The translations under genes were made by a program, and so were the position numbers. Under the pieces are notes generated by a model that had not been told where the DNA came from, ran no database searches, and worked only from the letters and a program-made list of their open reading frames with translations. Below are positions 32,283-34,261 of a stretch of DNA of 34,261 nt, piece after piece. How positions within the stretch are numbered: position 1 is the stretch's first letter; every line of letters begins with the position of its first letter. This stretch comes from UBA10646 sp046296295 (lineage in GTDB: Bacteria; Bacteroidota; Bacteroidia; Chitinophagales; Chitinophagaceae), in NCBI GenBank assembly GCA_046296295.1, contig JBKBLG010000020.1, positions 1 through 34,261 on the forward strand, given 5' to 3'.

Positions 32283-32298
32283 TACCTTACGGTAAATG
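32283..32298 (-). repeat. CATTTRCC-GNAA-GGY element, copy 22
   Basis: On the minus strand CATTTACCGTAAGGTA. It fills most of the 37-nt gap between convergent stops (32267 and 32305), where no other terminator is visible. Confidence 0.85.
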
Positions 32299-32304
32299 CT
32301 TACG

Positions 32305-32748
32305 CTAGCTGCTATGATCGGCAACAATCACCCACCGCTGGTTGATGTAGCGCCAAACTAATGTAAAATGGCCACCAACATTACCTTTACTACGTTGTAA
32401 AAACCACTTACCTACCATAAAGTAACAATCTTTACTCAAAGGTTTTAGCTGCAATACTTCAAAGCGCAACTTGCCCATAGTGGCAGTATCTGGATAGCTT
32501 TTTTTATAGTTGGCTAACGTAGCAGCATATCCGTAGGTAGGCCCACGACTACCAATAAACATGAGTGAATCGTTGTTCCAATAAGCAATCGACATAAAGC
32601 TTTCGAGATCGCCTTTATTCCAAGCCGCGGCTTGCTGCTGTAACAGGTTTTGAATAGTGGTACTGGCGTTAGACTGTGCCAACCCACTAACACCTGCCAT
32701 TGTTAGTTGCAGTACTACCAAGAGTAACCATTTACGTAAGTGTAACAT
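32305..32748 (-). CDS. Secreted SnoaL/NTF2-like (DUF4440-type) protein
   Basis: 147 residues. Signal peptide at about 1-24 (MLHLRKWLLLVVLQLTMAG ... LAQS). The NTF2-like cone follows: helix LLQQQAAAWNKGDLESFMSI, then a beta sheet with RGPTYGYAATLANYKKSYP and KDCYFMVGKWFLQRS, ending GGHFTLVWRYINQRWVIVADHSS, the typical last strand. It is a small-ligand-binding or isomerase-like fold with no assigned substrate. The start overlaps the end of the DinB-like gene by 17 nt, so both are in one operon, upstream of a short convergent gap. Confidence 0.82.
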   Translation of the reverse strand: MLHLRKWLLLVVLQLTMAGVSGLAQSNASTTIQNLLQQQAAAWNKGDLESFMSIAYWNNDSLMFIGSRGPTYGYAATLANYKKSYPDTATMGKLRFEVLQLKPLSKDCYFMVGKWFLQRSKGNVGGHFTLVWRYINQRWVIVADHSS

Positions 32749-33214
32749 GCGTTTGCTGTATTATTTTTTTAACGATAGTAATTTGTCCGAGGTGGTAATG
32801 CGTGTGTTCTATCAAGCCTAACAAGTTGCGGTAATACGTACCATATTGCGGTGCTACAAAAGTTTCATCCCAAATGGTATCTGGCAAGGCATGTACCAAC
32901 TGCTGTAACACAATCACTCTATCACAAATATGCTGTACTAACTGATTCCAATCGTGTGCATTGGAAATGGGTGGATGGTTGAAGCTATGTGCATCTTTCG
33001 CTATTAGTTCGCCTCCTTGAAGTACGGGTATGATAGCATCTACATAATATCCGATATGATAGGTAAGTGTGGCAATATTGTTACCAAAAGGGTTAGGTGC
33101 AATCGCTTCTTCCCATGTAACGGCTGCCAATTGTGCTTGAAAGTTCGAACAACTCCAGTTGCCACCAAAAAATACTTGATATAAGTGTTGCGCCAGTTGT
33201 TGTGAGGTAGGCAT
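32732..33214 (-). CDS. DinB-family (DUF1572-like) putative metal-dependent protein
   Basis: 160 residues of a four-helix bundle. His53 (TYHIGYY), His137 and His141 (EHTHYHLGQ) lie at the positions of the metal-binding His triad in DinB/YfiT proteins. Many members transfer thiols such as bacillithiol or mycothiol; activity here is inferred from fold only. It precedes the NTF2-like gene with a 17-nt overlap. A TATCTTAG -7-like box lies about 18 nt upstream of the ATG. Confidence 0.8.
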   Translation of the reverse strand: MPTSQQLAQHLYQVFFGGNWSCSNFQAQLAAVTWEEAIAPNPFGNNIATLTYHIGYYVDAIIPVLQGGELIAKDAHSFNHPPISNAHDWNQLVQHICDRVIVLQQLVHALPDTIWDETFVAPQYGTYYRNLLGLIEHTHYHLGQITIVKKIIQQTHVTLT

Positions 33215-33231
33215 AACTACAATGTTGTACG

Positions 33232-33239
33232 CTAAGATA
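33232..33239 (-). promoter_or_regulatory. -7-like box of the DinB/NTF2 operon
   Basis: On the minus strand TATCTTAG (one mismatch to TAnnTTTG), about 17 nt before the ATG at 33214. Confidence 0.4.
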
Positions 33240-33252
33240 GCATGTGCGTTAA

Positions 33253-33267
33253 CATTTGCCGTAAGGC
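33253..33267 (+). repeat. CATTTRCC-GNAA-GGY element, copy 23 (GCC/GGC)
   Basis: CATTTGCCGTAAGGC on the plus strand, 10 nt past the tatC stop. Confidence 0.85.
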
Positions 33268-33277
33268 GTATGCTATT

Positions 33278-34132
33278 TTAACTCCACTCTTCTTTTTCTT
33301 TCTTTTCCATGTCTTTGTATGCCCTGCCGCTTACCCAAATACTTAACTGATACAAACAAAATAGTGGAATGAAAACCAACATTTGGCTCATCCAATCGGG
33401 ACTTGGTGTAATAATAGCGGCTACCACCAACATGATAACAATAGCAAAGCGGCGCCCTTCTTTTAGAGTATTGGGTGTAATAAGGCCAATACGGGTAAGT
33501 ACATGTGCCAATACTGGCAACTCGAACGCCAAGCCACAACCAATGATGATATTAATGAGGTTATCGAGATAATCGTTGATGGTGGGTTTGGTTTCTATCA
33601 TGAAACCCAAATTGAAGTTGGCGAGAAAATTGAACGTGAATGGCCCCAAAAGAAAATATCCGAACGATGCCCCCATGAAAAAGAACAACGATACCCAGAA
33701 AATGGCAAAACGAGTGCCACTAAGCTCTTTGGGGGTAAGTGCAGGTTTTACAAAACGCCAAAACTCCCAAAAAATGTAAGGAAAGCCAATGATAAAGCCC
33801 GATACAAAAGCAATGGTAATGCTACTCATGAACTGTCCGCCGAAAGTGGTGGTTTGCATCGATACCTTAATGGGCGGCATACACAAAGCTTCGCCAGCAT
33901 GTATCCAATGACTAAAATCGCAGAGCGCTCTGTAACTAATAAAGTTCGGATTGATAGGGCCTGCAATGATATTTTCGAAAAGCCACTTCATGTTGATAAA
34001 GCAGAGTACTGCAATTACCAACACTACAATGAAAGAGCGTAGTACATGCCAGCGTAATGCCTCGAGATGGTCTACAAAACTCATTTCGGCAGCACTGCTA
34101 TTGTTGTTACGTCTGTTGAAAATACCGGCCAT
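33278..34132 (-). CDS. tatC: Sec-independent (twin-arginine) translocase subunit TatC
   Basis: 284 residues with six predicted TM segments. MSFVDHLEALRWHVLRS near 17-33 is the conserved N-terminal signature that contacts the twin-arginine signal peptide. SGFIIGFPYIFWEFWRFVKPAL near 110-130 (shown in part) and LTPKE are typical of the second and third segments. FELPVLAHVLTRIGLI, and RRFAIVIMLVVAAIITPSPD of the last segments, also match. It forms the receptor core of the Tat pathway with TatA/TatE-type partners, which are not in this window. The TATCTTTG -7 box lies 30 nt upstream of the ATG. Confidence 0.95.
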   Translation of the reverse strand: MAGIFNRRNNNSSAAEMSFVDHLEALRWHVLRSFIVVLVIAVLCFINMKWLFENIIAGPINPNFISYRALCDFSHWIHAGEALCMPPIKVSMQTTTFGGQFMSSITIAFVSGFIIGFPYIFWEFWRFVKPALTPKELSGTRFAIFWVSLFFFMGASFGYFLLGPFTFNFLANFNLGFMIETKPTINDYLDNLINIIIGCGLAFELPVLAHVLTRIGLITPNTLKEGRRFAIVIMLVVAAIITPSPDWMSQMLVFIPLFCLYQLSIWVSGRAYKDMEKKEKEEWS

Positions 34133-34162
34133 GCGATTGTACTAGTTGCTAATAAATGGCGG

Positions 34163-34170
34163 CAAAGATA
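34163..34170 (-). promoter_or_regulatory. -7 box of the tatC promoter
   Basis: On the minus strand TATCTTTG, an exact TAnnTTTG match, lies between the upstream gene's stop (34203) and the tatC ATG (34132). Confidence 0.5.
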
Positions 34171-34202
34171 GTGGTACCGTTGGCTTAAAAGTGTTCGCCG
34201 TG

Positions 34203-34261
34203 CTATCTTAACAACTTCACCTTTACCATTTCTATACGTGTATCACTCACATTGAGGATAT
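34203..34261 (-). CDS. C-terminal end of an upstream gene (partial)
   Basis: The minus-strand frame at the right edge reads ILNVSDTRIEMVKVKLLR and stops with TAG at 34203-34205. It lies 70 nt upstream of tatC in the same direction. This is too short to assign a family. Confidence 0.55.
   Translation of the reverse strand, partial: ILNVSDTRIEMVKVKLLR

Noticed and set aside
955..33267. CRISPR array
   Set aside because: The repeats are dispersed over the whole window without regular spacers, and no cas genes are present.
33503..34042. 179-codon plus-strand frame opposite tatC
   Set aside because: The tatC frame has conserved signatures and TM segments; the other frame has no family features.

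Overview
The window reads as chromosomal DNA of a Bacteroidota bacterium, most likely a member of the Chitinophagaceae or a close relative. Four lines of evidence point there. Several secreted proteins end in type IX secretion (T9SS) sorting domains (YPNP...LPxGxY...K). Many genes have a Bacteroidota-type -7 promoter box (TAnnTTTG) a short way upstream of the ATG. Shine-Dalgarno sequences are not evident. The gene set is typical of the phylum (IcmF-type fused mutase, pheT next to zapA, GHL10, tricorn-like protease). No rRNA, tRNA, CRISPR array, prophage or insertion sequence is visible.

Layout. 1-8054: secreted proteins. These are the end of a surface protein gene interrupted by an in-frame amber codon, a 976-aa T9SS protein, a divergent 1285-aa T9SS alpha-amylase, and two small membrane proteins of unknown function starting at 8088. 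8584-11938: promoter, pheT, a coiled-coil ZapB-like gene and zapA. 12014-17649: a T9SS protein with photosystem-stability-type beta-propeller repeats, a tricorn-like protease and the MnmD methyltransferase, all on the minus strand. 17688-19467: an AlkA-type glycosylase, then asd behind what looks like a leader-peptide attenuator. 19580-22817: a persulfide dioxygenase-like MBL/rhodanese protein, an ArsR regulator, tsaB and a 3-hydroxyacyl-CoA dehydrogenase-like fragment. 22896-27750: ridA, an aldose epimerase and icmF. 27826-34261: a GHL10 glycosidase, MarR, a radical SAM/SPASM protein, a GH25 lysozyme, small membrane, NTF2-like and DinB-like proteins, tatC and the tail of one more gene.

The most striking feature is not a gene. 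A short dyad-symmetric element, consensus CATTTRCC-GNAA-GGY, occurs 23 times in 34 kb, on both strands. Twelve copies lie in the roughly 6% of the window that is intergenic, always on the 3' side of genes and in five of the six convergent gaps. Eleven lie inside coding sequence in several reading frames. The inner stem pair covaries (A-T, G-C, C-G) and the four-base centre is GTAA, GCAA or GAAA, so each copy can fold as a GNRA-tetraloop hairpin. Density, orientation and 3' placement resemble DNA uptake sequences or REP elements; no nearby gene explains it.

Other structural signals are strong intrinsic terminators at most convergent junctions, a terminator overlapping a promoter before the MBL gene, and palindromes in two promoter regions. 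Coding calls come from reading translated sequence and family motifs; no database search was possible.
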